In this document: positions 37,641 to 47,937 of the stretch, piece after piece | Position numbering within the stretch: position 1 is the first letter of the stretch | How the letters are laid out: the number at the start of each line of letters is the position of its first letter | Assembly (NCBI RefSeq): GCF_002993335.1 | Contig: NZ_PVNS01000006.1 | Span: 124,001-188,000, forward strand | Source of the DNA: Alkalicoccus urumqiensis | GTDB lineage: Bacteria; Bacillota; Bacilli; Bacillales; Salisediminibacteriaceae | Length of the DNA: 64,000 nt | Direction: 5' to 3' | Notes under the pieces: model-generated | What the model saw: only the letters and a program-made list of their open reading frames with translations | Told to the model about the DNA's origin: nothing | Databases searched by the model: none | Made by a program: the position numbers and the translations under genes

Positions 37641-38606
37641 ATGAATCTTGTCAATATTGTAGTAGCTGTTTACAAACCTAATGCAGAGTATTTTAAAAAG
37701 TTACTCGATAGTTTAAATAATCAAACCTATAACAAAATCGCGTTTTTATTTAGAGATGATAGTGATGACGAAGAAGAGCATAAAGAAATAACCAAAATGA
37801 TTCAAGAGAAAATAACAAAATTTGAATATTGTATCTATAAGAATGAATGCAATTTGGGAAGTAATAAAACTTTCGAATTACTGACGAAGTCTTCAACCGG
37901 AGAATTTATTGCATATTGCGACCAAGATGATATTTGGGAAAAAGATAAAATAGCTAGGTTATTAGAGCATATACTAAAAGAAAATGCGGTTCTCTGTTAT
38001 TCAAATTTATCAATAATTGATGATAATGATAATCTTGTGGCTTGTAGCTTTAAAGATGTTAACAAAAGAGTAAAACACATGTATGGTGAAAATCTTTTTA
38101 GCTATTTCTTGAGAAGGAATAGTGTAACAGGTTGTACCATGCTTATAAAAGCTGACGTTGCCAAAAAAGCAATTCCATTTTGTCATAAATATTATGTACA
38201 TGATCATTGGTTAACGTTATATGCATCAACACAGGGCACTATCGCTTATTTGAATAAACCTTTGGTTAAGTATAGAATTCACGATAATAATCAAATAGGA
38301 GCAAGTATGTTGGTCGCTGTAAATAGTAGAGAAGATTATATTAATAATAAATTATTAAAAGAAAATAATAAATATGAATATCTATTAAAAGAATTTAAGT
38401 TTAACAAAATTCAAAGAGAAAAAATTCAAGCTATGAAAAATTGGACGGAGAGAAGAAAGGTATTTTTCGAAAAGAAAAGTGTTAAGAATACATATTTTAT
38501 GGTCCGCAGCTTAAGAGAAGACTGGCAATTAATCATTTTTGAGTTGTTTATTAATTTTGCGCCTGATGGAATCGTAAAAAAAGTGTTCAGTAAAATAAAA
38601 TCATAA
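37641..38606 (+). CDS. Glycosyltransferase family 2
   Basis: ATG at 37641 is chosen because AGAGGGG lies 9 nt upstream and the GT-A fold begins there (VNIVVAVYKPNAEYFKKLLD); 321 residues. The donor-binding DxD region is CDQDDIWEKDKI, typical of rhamnosyl/glycosyl transferases of GT2. Further motifs are LGSNKTFELLTKSSTGEFIA and VHDHWLTLYAS. Together with the rfb genes downstream a rhamnosyltransferase role is possible, but the donor is not determined by the sequence. The 5' end overlaps the end of the polymerase region only if an earlier start were used. Confidence 0.88.
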   Translation: MNLVNIVVAVYKPNAEYFKKLLDSLNNQTYNKIAFLFRDDSDDEEEHKEITKMIQEKITKFEYCIYKNECNLGSNKTFELLTKSSTGEFIAYCDQDDIWEKDKIARLLEHILKENAVLCYSNLSIIDDNDNLVACSFKDVNKRVKHMYGENLFSYFLRRNSVTGCTMLIKADVAKKAIPFCHKYYVHDHWLTLYASTQGTIAYLNKPLVKYRIHDNNQIGASMLVAVNSREDYINNKLLKENNKYEYLLKEFKFNKIQREKIQAMKNWTERRKVFFEKKSVKNTYFMVRSLREDWQLIIFELFINFAPDGIVKKVFSKIKS

Positions 38607-38732
38607 TATAGGAGCATTACTGTAATGAAGAAATGTGAAGTTTGATACAAAAAGAGCCCCCCTAGTATGATACGAGTGTCCAAGCTTCGAAGCAAAAAGA
38701 ACCCTGAACGAATACCCAAGGAGGACTCAATT

Positions 38733-40010
38733 ATGAATTATAACCACAACGAAAAAATCTTGCAAATCAACCACGACACGTTAATTATTGGTGTTGATAT
38801 CGCCAAACGAACCAATTATGCACGTGCTCAGGATGACAGAGGGATTGACCTGACGAAAGCGTTGAAATTCGATAATCGCCATGCTTGGTTTCCGGGCTTT
38901 CCTGCAATGGATTCAGAACCTCCAGGAATCCTTCGGAAAAACCAACGTCATCATCGGAATGGAACCGACGGGACACTATTGGTTGCCTCTTGCACATATG
39001 CTGGAGGATCATGGCCTGCATTATGTCACAGTTAATACCATGCATGTGAGCCGTTCCAAAGAACTTGATGATAATTCCCCTTCGAAAAACGATGTGAAAG
39101 ATGCCAAAGTCATCGCTCAGCTCGTGAAAGATGGCCGGTTCTCCGAGCCGGTGCTGCCTGAGAATGTCTATGCCGAGCTGCGCCAGGGGATGAATGTCCA
39201 TGGTTGGCTCACGGAGCGCCACAATCGCATCAAGGCAAAGATCCAAAACTGGTTCGATCGCTATTTCCCTGAATTCACAGAGGTCTTTAAAGACTGGGAA
39301 GGAAAAGCGGCACTTCAGATTCTGGAAATGAACCTCTTGCCACATGAACTGGCTGGGGTGAACGATGACACCATTCTGGACGAAATGAAAAAAGGTGTTT
39401 CACGGGCGGTTGGCTTGAAACGCGTGCGTGCCCTGAAGGAAGCTGCTTCAACATCCATTGGAATCCGGACCGGCAGTCGGATGGCGAAGCGTGAATTGGC
39501 ACTTTTGCTTCAGGAATATCATGAGCTGGGTCAAGAACTTTCTCTCCTTGAAGAGGAGCTCCATGGACTGATCGAACCGATTCCGGGCGCTAAGCAGATG
39601 CTTGCGATAAAAGGTGTCGGAGCAATGACCGTTGCCGGTTTTTTCGCAGAAGTTGGTGATTTGAACAACTATGATGATCCACGCCAATTACTTAAGTTAG
39701 CGGGACTCAATCTGCGACGAAATGAATCCGGGACCCACAAAGGTCAAACCAGGATTTCCAAACGGGGAAGAAGAAAACTTCGAGCCCTGCTATTCCGCGT
39801 TGCCATGCCGTTGTCAGCCAAAAATCAAGCCTTCAAGAAACTGCATGATTATTATCGAAACCGGCCTGCTAATCCCTTGATCGGTAAACAGTCCCTTGTG
39901 GCAAACTATTACGCATCTTTTTTGTAATTGGGACAAGACAGTGTGATTTCGATGAAGAACGCATGATTCGTAACATTTCGCATTTCAGAGACACACAGGA
40001 AGCTGCCTGA
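38733..40010 (+). pseudogene. IS110-family transposase, disrupted by two frameshifts
   Basis: ATG at 38733 follows AAGGAGG. The DEDD-type N-terminal domain shows IIGVDIAK, GMEPTGHYW and KNDVKDAKVIAQL, and the C-terminal domain shows KGVGAMTVAGFFAEVGDL and NESGTHKGQ with the catalytic serine. One extra T near 38885 shifts the frame: upstream reads DNRHA, downstream GFRAFLQWIQNL. A second shift near 39905 breaks the tail: the expected LLRIFFVIGTRQCDFDEE continues in another frame to TGA at 40008-40010. The element is therefore probably immobile now. The full gene would be about 425 residues, normal for IS110. It interrupts the capsule locus between a glycosyltransferase and rfbA. Confidence 0.85.
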
Positions 40011-40280
40011 CGATTCACGGAATTTAATCTCACGATAAAGGTCCAGAATGAACGACGTTGACAAACGAAGCACGTAGAAGTCGGTCTGTATTTCACCGTA
40101 CGGGCAGGATGACCTAGCAGAGGAGCATATCCGACCTCCACCTCATGGCCAGGTTGAACGAAGGAATTTTGGAGCATAGACTCTGCGAGACATGGGAGGG
40201 TCAACCACCGTGAGTATTGTGGAGATCCACTAGTGCGACCAAATCAACCACCTAAAAAATGGTTATTATGATCCGGTTTA
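40011..40280 (+). ncRNA. Non-coding 3' flank of the IS110-type element, candidate bridge/seek RNA
   Basis: About 270 bp after the transposase hold no gene. Their composition matches the transposase more than the AT-rich capsule genes, so they probably belong to the element. IS110-family elements carry a structured guide RNA in a non-coding end: upstream in the IS110 group, downstream in the IS1111 group. The long flank here is downstream. The element's ends and any guide loops were not identified, and the remaining ~150 bp to rfbA are AT-rich without a gene. Confidence 0.35.
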
Positions 40281-40429
40281 ATTATTGGATGGATACACAA
40301 TTTCCAATTAATTAAAATGATGGTATGAATGTCCATGAAGCTTCGTGTGTTGAAAACAGAAAGTATAGGAATTCGACGATATCGTGAGATATTAGAAGGA
40401 TTAATTATTTTATAGAGGGAGGTTTTAAC

Positions 40430-41332
40430 ATGAAAGGTATAATCCTAGCGGGAGGCTCAGGTACACGCCTTTATCCAATCACCAAATCGATATCAAAACA
40501 ATTACTACCAATCTATGATAAACCTATGATTTATTATCCACTATCTGTATTAATGCTGTCGGGTATTACAGATATTTTAATTATATCTACACCTGAAGAT
40601 ACTCCACGATTTGAACAATTATTAGGTTCGGGTACTGAAATGGGTTTAAACTTAAATTACGCTGTGCAACCATCTCCGGATGGATTAGCACAAGCTTTTG
40701 TCATAGGTGAGGAGTTCATTGGTGATGACTCTGTAGCACTAATTTTAGGAGATAATATCTTCTATGGTCATGAATTTACTAAGATATTAGAAAGGTCAGC
40801 TAATTTATCTGAAGGGGGCATAATTTTCGGCTATAACGTAAAAGATCCAGAACGTTTTGGTGTAGTAGAGTTTGATAAATTAGGAAAAGCTATTTCTATA
40901 GAAGAAAAACCAAAGGAACCTAAATCTTCATTTGCTGTAACAGGATTGTACTTTTACGATAATGATGTGGTAAAAATAGCGAAATCAATCCAACCATCTG
41001 AACGGGGTGAGTTAGAAATCACTTCTATTAATGAAGAGTACTTAAAAAAAGGTAAACTTAAAGTAGAATTACTAGGCCGTGGATTTGCATGGCTCGATAC
41101 AGGTACGCATGAATCCTTATTGGAGGCTTCTACTTATATCGAAACAGTTGAAAAAAGACAAAGTTTAAAAGTAGCCTGCCTGGAGGAAATTGCCTATCGA
41201 AAAGGATACATTTCAAAAACCCAATTATTGGATTTAGCGGAGCCGCTTAAAAAGAATGAGTATGGACAATATTTAATCCGTCTTGCTCATCAACAAATAG
41301 ATTTACTAGAGCAAGAGGAGGTGTTGGGATGA
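40430..41332 (+). CDS. rfbA: Glucose-1-phosphate thymidylyltransferase RmlA
   Basis: ATG at 40430 follows GAGGGAGG. The product (300 aa) begins [20 protein letters not shown], the nucleotidyltransferase signature with GxGTRLxPxT, followed by [20 protein letters not shown] and [10 protein letters not shown]. The length and motifs match RmlA/RfbA. It makes dTDP-glucose from dTTP and glucose-1-phosphate, the first step to dTDP-L-rhamnose. It is the first of four consecutive rhamnose genes in the order A, C, B, D, and overlaps the next gene by 4 nt. Confidence 0.97.
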   Translation: MKGIILAGGSGTRLYPITKSISKQLLPIYDKPMIYYPLSVLMLSGITDILIISTPEDTPRFEQLLGSGTEMGLNLNYAVQPSPDGLAQAFVIGEEFIGDDSVALILGDNIFYGHEFTKILERSANLSEGGIIFGYNVKDPERFGVVEFDKLGKAISIEEKPKEPKSSFAVTGLYFYDNDVVKIAKSIQPSERGELEITSINEEYLKKGKLKVELLGRGFAWLDTGTHESLLEASTYIETVEKRQSLKVACLEEIAYRKGYISKTQLLDLAEPLKKNEYGQYLIRLAHQQIDLLEQEEVLG

Positions 41333-41880
41333 AAGTAATTGAAACCGACATTAACGATATATGCATCATTGAACCTGCTGTATTCGGAGATCAGCGCGGG
41401 TGGTTTATGGAATCCTATTCCTATGAAAAACTTAAAAAAGAGGGGACAGACTTTAATTTCATCCAAGACAATCATTCTTTTTCAGCCCAAAAGGGAGTAT
41501 TGAGAGGGCTTCATTTTCAACAAAATCCTAAAGCTCAAACGAAATTAATACGATGTACCAGAGGGAAAATTCTTGATGTTGCTGTGGATATTAGGGAAGG
41601 TTCGCCAACTTACCTCAAGTGGATAGCCGTTGTTCTTTCTGAAGAAAATAAAAAACAACTTCTAGTACCGAAAGGATTTGCTCATGGTTTTGTTACGTTG
41701 ACTGAAAATGTGGAAGTGCAATATAAAGTCGATAATGGTTATTCACCAGAGCATGATTGCAGTATACGATACGACGATCCGCAGTTAGATATTGATTGGG
41801 GTATAATTAATCCATTGTTGTCAGAAAAAGACTCACAAGCTCCTTTACTTAAAGATTGCGAACATGGTTTTAAATATTGA
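41329..41880 (+). CDS. rfbC: dTDP-4-dehydrorhamnose 3,5-epimerase RmlC
   Basis: ATG at 41329 overlaps the stop of rfbA (ATGA-type coupling). The 183-residue cupin-fold protein shows [32 protein letters not shown] with the catalytic His, and [14 protein letters not shown]. It epimerises carbons 3 and 5 of dTDP-4-keto-6-deoxyglucose. Length and motifs are typical of the family. Confidence 0.97.
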   Translation: MKVIETDINDICIIEPAVFGDQRGWFMESYSYEKLKKEGTDFNFIQDNHSFSAQKGVLRGLHFQQNPKAQTKLIRCTRGKILDVAVDIREGSPTYLKWIAVVLSEENKKQLLVPKGFAHGFVTLTENVEVQYKVDNGYSPEHDCSIRYDDPQLDIDWGIINPLLSEKDSQAPLLKDCEHGFKY

Positions 41881-41899
41881 AGAAATGAGGGAATAGCCT

Positions 41900-42934
41900 A
41901 TGAAAGTATTAGTAACAGGTGGAGCAGGGTTTATTGGCAGTAATTATATTTACTATATGCTGAAAAAGTATCAAGAATATAAAATCGTTTGTCTTGATCT
42001 ATTAACATATGCCGGAAACCTGTCGACGTTAAGGCCAATTATGAATCATCCGAATTTCAGCTTTGTTAAAGGTGATATTTCGGATCGTCAGTTCGTAAAT
42101 GATCTTTTTGAAAAAGAACAGTTCGATTATGTTGTGAATTTCGCTGCTGAATCGCATGTTGATCGCTCAATAAAAGACCCGGATATCTTTTTGAAGACAA
42201 ACATCATCGGGACGCAGGTGTTAATGGAAGCAGCGAGAACACATGGCATCGTTCGATATCACCAAGTTTCTACAGATGAAGTGTATGGAGATTTGCCTTT
42301 GGACAGACCGGACTTGTTTTTCACTGAAACGACTCCGATTCATACGTCTTCTCCTTATTCAGCTTCCAAGGCTTCAGCAGATCTCCTAATTCAAGCCTAT
42401 AACCGAACGTTTAATCTTCCAATTACAATCTCCCGCTGCTCAAATAACTATGGCCCATATCATTTTCCGGAGAAGTTAATTCCGCTTATGATTTCCCGAG
42501 CTCTGAACGATCAATCCTTACCGGTATATGGTCAAGGTGACAATGTTCGGGACTGGCTATATGTTGAAGACCACTGCGCTGCGATTGATTTGATTCTTCA
42601 TAACGGAACAGATGGAGAAGTATATAACATAGGTGGTCATAATGAACGAACAAATCTTGAAGTCGTGAAGACGATCTTAAAAGAACTGAATAAGCCGGAA
42701 TCACTTATCACATTTGTCGAAGACCGCGCTGGACACGATAGACGTTACGCAATTGATCCTGCCAAGGTGGGTGGAGAGTTGGGATGGAAACCGGAAACAT
42801 CATTTGAGAAGGGGATCAAAGAAACTATCCAGTGGTATGTGGATAATCAAAAATGGTGGGAAGAAATTATTAATGGGAACTATCAGGATTATTACCAAGC
42901 CATGTATAGTAACAATCAAGGTGGGAGCATATGA
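41900..42934 (+). CDS. rfbB: dTDP-glucose 4,6-dehydratase RmlB
   Basis: ATG at 41900 follows GAAATGAGGG. The product (344 aa) is an extended SDR with VTGGAGFIGSN for NAD binding, STDEVYGDL with the catalytic Thr-Asp-Glu, and Y153-S-A-S-K157. It converts dTDP-glucose to dTDP-4-keto-6-deoxyglucose, the second step to rhamnose. It overlaps rfbD by 4 nt, so the four genes form one translationally coupled block. Confidence 0.97.
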   Translation: MKVLVTGGAGFIGSNYIYYMLKKYQEYKIVCLDLLTYAGNLSTLRPIMNHPNFSFVKGDISDRQFVNDLFEKEQFDYVVNFAAESHVDRSIKDPDIFLKTNIIGTQVLMEAARTHGIVRYHQVSTDEVYGDLPLDRPDLFFTETTPIHTSSPYSASKASADLLIQAYNRTFNLPITISRCSNNYGPYHFPEKLIPLMISRALNDQSLPVYGQGDNVRDWLYVEDHCAAIDLILHNGTDGEVYNIGGHNERTNLEVVKTILKELNKPESLITFVEDRAGHDRRYAIDPAKVGGELGWKPETSFEKGIKETIQWYVDNQKWWEEIINGNYQDYYQAMYSNNQGGSI

Positions 42935-43761
42935 AAGTATTAGTAACAGGTGCAGGTGGACAAGTTGGTCATGATGTGATGAATCGATTGCAACAAGAAC
43001 AGATTAAATGCATAGGGACAACGCGCGAAGAGCTGGATATAACAGATGAAACGAAAACGAAAAACGTCCTCAAGAAATGTAATCCGGACGTTGTGATTCA
43101 TTGTGCGGCTTATACCGCAGTTGATAAGGCTGAAGATGAGAAGGAACTTTGCTGTAAAGTGAATGTGCAGGGAACTAGGCATGTTGCCAAGGCCTGCAAA
43201 GAGATAGATGCAAAGATGGTATATATAAGCACAGATTATGTGTTTAACGGTGAAGGCGAAATCCCATTCGAAGTAACCGATCAACCTGATCCGATTAATT
43301 ACTATGGACAGACAAAATATGAAGGTGAACTCGAGGTTCAAGATCTTTTGGAAAAGTATTTTATCGTGCGGATTTCTTGGGTGTTTGGAGAGAACGGCAA
43401 TAATTTCGTAAAGACGATGCTCCGACTGGGTAAGGAGCGGGGTGAGATTTCTGTTGTATCAGATCAAATCGGTTCTCCGACGTATACATATGATCTTGCA
43501 AAGCTACTGGTGGAAATGATTCAAACCGATCGATTCGGAATTTATCATGCGACGAATGAAGGCTACTGCAGCTGGTATGGTTTTTCAAAAGAAATTTTTC
43601 GTTTATCAGGTATGCAGGTAAAGGTAAATGAAGTAGCGAGTACCGAGTATCCTACACCTGCTAAAAGACCTTTGAATTCGAGAATGAGTAAAGAAATACT
43701 GTATAAAAATAAATTACCTCACTGGGAGGAAGGTTTGAAGCACTTTATGAATCAAATTTAA
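42931..43761 (+). CDS. rfbD: dTDP-4-dehydrorhamnose reductase RmlD
   Basis: ATG at 42931 overlaps the rfbB stop and is preceded by GGTGGGAG. The product (276 aa) has the Rossmann motif VTGAGGQVGHDV, the RmlD motif CAAYTAVDKAEDE, the catalytic YYGQTKYEGE and the late motif AKRPLNSRMSK. It reduces dTDP-4-keto-L-rhamnose to dTDP-L-rhamnose with NAD(P)H. It completes the rhamnose pathway, implying rhamnose in the surface polysaccharide. Confidence 0.96.
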   Translation: MKVLVTGAGGQVGHDVMNRLQQEQIKCIGTTREELDITDETKTKNVLKKCNPDVVIHCAAYTAVDKAEDEKELCCKVNVQGTRHVAKACKEIDAKMVYISTDYVFNGEGEIPFEVTDQPDPINYYGQTKYEGELEVQDLLEKYFIVRISWVFGENGNNFVKTMLRLGKERGEISVVSDQIGSPTYTYDLAKLLVEMIQTDRFGIYHATNEGYCSWYGFSKEIFRLSGMQVKVNEVASTEYPTPAKRPLNSRMSKEILYKNKLPHWEEGLKHFMNQI

Positions 43762-43889
43762 ATACCCCCTGATTTTTAACGTCATTACTATTTTAATTGT
43801 TACATAGTATATTTATGCTTTTGCATTTATTGATCAGATGAAATTGTAAAACGTTTTTCTAAAATAGCGTATGAAAGGATTTTATATTT

Positions 43890-44768
43890 ATGCAAGTGAG
43901 TGTAGTGATACCTACTTATAATAGAAGTAATACATTAACTAGAGCAATAAACAGTGTTCTAAAACAAACTTACCCAGTAAAAGAAATTATAATTGTTGAT
44001 GACAATTCGAGTGATAATACTTCTGAAGTTATTGAAACCTTTAAAGACCCTAGAATTAGATACCTTGTTAATAAAGAAAATCAAGGAGGCGCTTTTTCAA
44101 GAAATAGAGGGATAGTTGCCTCGGAAGGTGATGTAATTGCTTTTCAAGATAGTGATGATGAATGGGTCAAAGAAAAATTAGAATTACAAATGCCATTTAT
44201 AGATAAAGGCACCGCGGATGTTGTGTGTAGTTCATATAATCAAATCATTCAAAAAAAATCTAATAAAATTCCTCAATTTGATGTTAAGGAGGATGAAGAT
44301 TTTTATACAAAATTACTTTGGGGAAATTTTATAGGAACTCCTACTATAGTAGCTAAAAAAAATGTTTTAATTAGTGAGATGTTTGATGAGTCTCTTCCAA
44401 GATTTCAAGATTGGGAGTTAATGATAAGGATCTCACATAAGTATAAAATAGCATTTATCAATTCACCTTTAGTAGATGCTTATCTTCAAAATAATAGTCT
44501 TACAAGAAATGATTTAAATGGTATAAAAGCTTTAGAAATTATTATGCTTAAGCAGAACCAATTTTTTATTGAAAACAATGAGTTGAAATCTCATTACTAT
44601 AGAATGATGGCTTTATTATCTTTTGACTCTAAGAAAAATCAAAAAAAATATTTTTCTCAAGCATATATGCTAAATAATAAGAATTTGAAGTTAACAATAG
44701 ATTTTCTGCTTTCACAATTTAACTTGTTTCGATTGATTGAAATTATTCATAAATATAAGAGAAGATAA
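43890..44768 (+). CDS. Glycosyltransferase family 2
   Basis: ATG at 43890 follows GAAAGGA. The product (292 aa) opens with the GT-A core VSVVIPTYNRSNTLTRAINS and VKEIIIVDDNSSDNT, with the metal-binding FQDSDDEWVKEKLEL. The C-terminal third is basic and helical, without a clear membrane span. It should transfer one sugar of the repeat unit in the cytoplasm. It follows the rhamnose genes and precedes the uronate-forming dehydrogenase, so rhamnose or a HexNAc-uronate are possible donors; the sequence does not decide. Confidence 0.9.
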   Translation: MQVSVVIPTYNRSNTLTRAINSVLKQTYPVKEIIIVDDNSSDNTSEVIETFKDPRIRYLVNKENQGGAFSRNRGIVASEGDVIAFQDSDDEWVKEKLELQMPFIDKGTADVVCSSYNQIIQKKSNKIPQFDVKEDEDFYTKLLWGNFIGTPTIVAKKNVLISEMFDESLPRFQDWELMIRISHKYKIAFINSPLVDAYLQNNSLTRNDLNGIKALEIIMLKQNQFFIENNELKSHYYRMMALLSFDSKKNQKKYFSQAYMLNNKNLKLTIDFLLSQFNLFRLIEIIHKYKRR

Positions 44769-44791
44769 CACTTTTGTTGGGGGGCAGGATA

Positions 44792-46114
44792 ATGACGGCA
44801 CTGTATGAAAAAATATTAAATAAAAAAGAAAAGATTTCTGTAATTGGTTTAGGTTATGTCGGAATGCCATTGGCTGTAGCTTTTGCTAAAAAAGCCCCAG
44901 TTATTGGTTTTGACTTAAACGAATCAAAAATAGCATCATATAAACTGGGGACCGATCCTACAAACGAAGTAGGAAATGATGCAATTCAACAGAGTGAAGT
45001 GGAGTTTACCTCAGATGAAAAAAAACTACAAGATGCAAGGTTTCATATTGTTGCTGTTCCTACTCCTATAAATTCAGACAAGACTCCAGATCTTACTCCG
45101 GTGGAAGGCGCAAGTACTATTGTTGGGAGAAATTTAATAAAAGGATCAATTGTTGTTTTTGAGTCCACTGTATATCCAGGCGTTACTGAGGATATATGTA
45201 TCCCTATTTTAGAAAAAGAATCAGGTTTGGAATGTGGAATTGACTTCAAGGTTGGTTACTCTCCAGAAAGAATTAATCCTGGGGATAAAGTGAATACACT
45301 TGAGAGAATAGTGAAAATCGTATCTGGTGGAGATGATCAAGTTTTAGGTGAAATCTCTAAAATTTATGAATTAGTAATTGAAGCAGGTGTTCATAAAGCT
45401 AGCTCTATAAAAGTAGCTGAGGCCGCAAAGGTTGTGGAAAATAGCCAGCGTGATATTAATATTGCTTTTATGAATGAACTTGCTATAGTGTTTGACAGGA
45501 TGGGGATTGACACTAAAGATGTTATTGAAGCGATGAATACAAAATGGAATGCAATTAAATTCTATCCAGGGCTTGTAGGTGGGCATTGTATTGGAGTTGA
45601 CCCGTATTATTTCTTATACGAAGCTGAAAAACTAGGCTATCATAGCCAGATTATTCTGTCTGGTAGAAAAATAAACGATGGAATGGGTGAATTTGTAGCT
45701 GATGCAATTATTAAAAAGTTGATTCTTGCAAATAAAGTAGTAAAACAAGCTAATGTTGTTTTACTTGGTTTGACATTTAAAGAGAATTGTCCTGATATAA
45801 GGAATTCAAAAGTTATGGATATTATAGTGAGATTGCAAGAATATGGAATAGATCCAATAATAGTTGATCCACTAGCTAATGTTAACCATGCAAAACATGA
45901 GTATGATATTGATTTAGTGCAACTTGAAGATGTCAAAGAAGCTGATTGTCTTGTCTTTGCAGTTGCACATGATGAATTTAGAGCTTTAAGTTGGGATCAA
46001 ACACACCGATTTTTCAAAGATAATACCAAAGAAGAAAAAATAATAATAGATGTGAAAAGTATATTTGAAAGAGAAGAAGTTAAGCGTATGGGATATCATT
46101 ATTGGCGGTTATAA
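44792..46114 (+). CDS. UDP-N-acetylhexosamine 6-dehydrogenase (WbpA/TviB type)
   Basis: ATG at 44792 follows a G-rich site GGGGGGCAGG; 440 residues. The N-terminal Rossmann motif is VIGLGYVGMPLAVAFAKK, and the catalytic cysteine is C266 in GGHCIGVDPYY. The central helix has EAAKVVENSQRDINIAFMNE and the C-terminal domain LGLTFKENCPDIRNSKVMD. This is the WbpA/TviB/WecC-like branch of nucleotide-sugar dehydrogenases, which oxidise UDP-GlcNAc, UDP-GalNAc or UDP-ManNAc to the uronic acid with two NAD. It implies an acidic amino sugar in the polymer. The asparagine-synthetase-like gene downstream may modify its carboxyl group (inference). Confidence 0.92.
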   Translation: MTALYEKILNKKEKISVIGLGYVGMPLAVAFAKKAPVIGFDLNESKIASYKLGTDPTNEVGNDAIQQSEVEFTSDEKKLQDARFHIVAVPTPINSDKTPDLTPVEGASTIVGRNLIKGSIVVFESTVYPGVTEDICIPILEKESGLECGIDFKVGYSPERINPGDKVNTLERIVKIVSGGDDQVLGEISKIYELVIEAGVHKASSIKVAEAAKVVENSQRDINIAFMNELAIVFDRMGIDTKDVIEAMNTKWNAIKFYPGLVGGHCIGVDPYYFLYEAEKLGYHSQIILSGRKINDGMGEFVADAIIKKLILANKVVKQANVVLLGLTFKENCPDIRNSKVMDIIVRLQEYGIDPIIVDPLANVNHAKHEYDIDLVQLEDVKEADCLVFAVAHDEFRALSWDQTHRFFKDNTKEEKIIIDVKSIFEREEVKRMGYHYWRL

Positions 46115-46631
46115 TTTTATTGAAGGCATCATGCTCGAATAGCGGATTGGCGCGAGCTGAAATAATCCGTCATTCGGCTATGGGAGCTATTGTCCACTAA
46201 AAACACGAAGCAATTTCTCGGCAACTATGAAGACGTGCCGAATAACATCATCGGTCCGATTATCGATACAAGCCGTACACTAAAGGCCCATGCGACGGAG
46301 ATAATCCTCCGCCAAAAGTCGAAGATGGCCAGCATCTAACGCTTGACAACGAAGGACAATTCCGACAACCTCCCTATAGTACGCCCTCCACGATATTATA
46401 AAACGTCTTTAGACAAGAAATGGGGGTAGGTGAGTCCTCGTCTTGAGCCAGCAATGATGAAATGCGCGTTCTACAATTTACGTGTGGTTAATGACTTTGA
46501 GCAGTTTAAAGAAGAAGCAACCGTTATAGTCGCATATCGACTGAATGGAAACTGTTGAGTTTGAATAATAAAGTGTATATGAGGGATTTTGATGTGTGGG
46601 ACTAAGTGATAGGAAGAAGAGTTGAAGGTCG
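46115..46631 (+). other. Intergenic debris region
   Basis: About 500 bp between the dehydrogenase and flippase genes hold only a short stop-free remnant (46166-46339). The stretch is less AT-rich than its neighbours. It looks like leftovers of deleted or replaced genes. Confidence 0.5.
46166..46339 (+). pseudogene. Remnant of an unidentified C-terminal coding segment
   Basis: One frame gives 57 codons ending in TAA at 46337-46339, with protein-like text such as LWELLSTKNTKQFLGNYEDV and NNIIGPIIDTSRTLKAHATE. No start codon with a ribosome binding site precedes it, and a stop lies just upstream in frame. I do not recognise the parent protein. Its composition differs from the AT-rich flanks, so it may be a relic of an older gene at this site. 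Confidence 0.35.
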
Positions 46632-47936
46632 ATGATGAATAGGCTGAAAAATGTATTGAGAAAAAAGTTTGTGAAAAATGTCATGATGGTTGCTACTGGT
46701 ACTTTAGGCGCTCAGGCGATCACTTTATTATTTGCACCAATTATCACCAGGTTATATGGACCTGAAGTTTACGGGATCTTGGGTGTATTTAATACGATGG
46801 TTTCGATGATCGTTCCCGTGGCTGCCTTGACTATACCGGTAGCTATAGTATTGCCTAAAGAAGATCGTAGTGCCCTGTCACTGGCAAAACTTGCAATTTT
46901 GATTGCAGGTTTTGTGTCGGTCATTATGTTGATAATAGTATTATTTTTTCAGGATTTTATACTAGATGTCTTTAATATAAAAGAGCTGTCACTTTACATA
47001 TTGTTAGTTCCGTTGGTTGTTCTTTTGTCTGCGTTAATGCAGGTTGGTGAACAATGGTTGATACGAAAAAAAGAATTTAAATCAACAGCGAAAGCAGCAT
47101 TTTTACATTCATTATTATTAAACATCACAAAAACTGCTGGTGGTCTTTGGCTTCCTGTTGCTGGAGTATTAGTGACAATTGCAGCTTTCGGAAATGGGAT
47201 AAAAGCACTTTTATTATATTATTTCACTAGAAAAGAAGATCCTACTATCTCCTCAAAATTAACCGACTTTTCAGATGAACGATTGCGAATGAAAGATGTA
47301 TTTATAGAACATAAGGATTTTCCGATATTCAGAGCTCCCCAGGTGTTTATCAATGCCGTTTCACAAGGACTGCCTGTGATGATGTTAACCGCATTCTTTG
47401 GCCCGGCTGCCGCTGGTTTCTATTCAATTGGAAAGACTGTTCTGGGATTACCGAGTGCACTTATTGGTAAAGCTGTAGGAGATGTATTTTATCCTAGAAT
47501 TGCCGAAGCATCAAATACGGGTGAAAATTTATCGGCTTTGATCATTAAATCAACATTAGGATTGGCGGTAGTAGGGATCTTACCCTTTGGCATCGTGATT
47601 GCATTTGGTCCAATGTTATTTGGTTTTGTTTTTGGTGCTGATTGGGTCACGGCAGGTGAGTATGCTCGCTGGATATCGCTTTGGAGTTATTTCCTATTTA
47701 TGAATCAGCCTACGATTAAAGCGTTGCCTGTGTTATCTGCACAGGCTTTTCATTTGAAATTCACGATGGTCACTTTAATTACCCGTTCGATTGCTCTTGC
47801 TTTAGGCTATTATTTATTTCAAAGTGATGTGGTTGCAGTTGCACTATTCAGTATTACGGGTGGTTTATTAAATATTGCATTGATATTAATAACGATTGGG
47901 ATTAGTCGTAAATTCGATTTAGAAAGAGGCGTTTAA
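46632..47936 (+). CDS. Polysaccharide flippase, Wzx-like (MATE/MOP superfamily)
   Basis: ATG ATG at 46632/46635 follows GAAGGTCG. The product (434 aa) has about twelve membrane spans and the Wzx/RfbX N-terminal pattern VMMVATGTLGAQAITLLFAP IITRLYGPEVYG (two adjacent segments). It moves undecaprenyl-linked repeat units across the membrane before polymerisation. The Wzy-like protein at 36464 and the Wzz-like protein at 27536 complete the set. The downstream gene starts 1 nt after its stop, suggesting coupled translation. Confidence 0.9.
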   Translation: MMNRLKNVLRKKFVKNVMMVATGTLGAQAITLLFAPIITRLYGPEVYGILGVFNTMVSMIVPVAALTIPVAIVLPKEDRSALSLAKLAILIAGFVSVIMLIIVLFFQDFILDVFNIKELSLYILLVPLVVLLSALMQVGEQWLIRKKEFKSTAKAAFLHSLLLNITKTAGGLWLPVAGVLVTIAAFGNGIKALLLYYFTRKEDPTISSKLTDFSDERLRMKDVFIEHKDFPIFRAPQVFINAVSQGLPVMMLTAFFGPAAAGFYSIGKTVLGLPSALIGKAVGDVFYPRIAEASNTGENLSALIIKSTLGLAVVGILPFGIVIAFGPMLFGFVFGADWVTAGEYARWISLWSYFLFMNQPTIKALPVLSAQAFHLKFTMVTLITRSIALALGYYLFQSDVVAVALFSITGGLLNIALILITIGISRKFDLERGV

Positions 47937-47937
47937 T

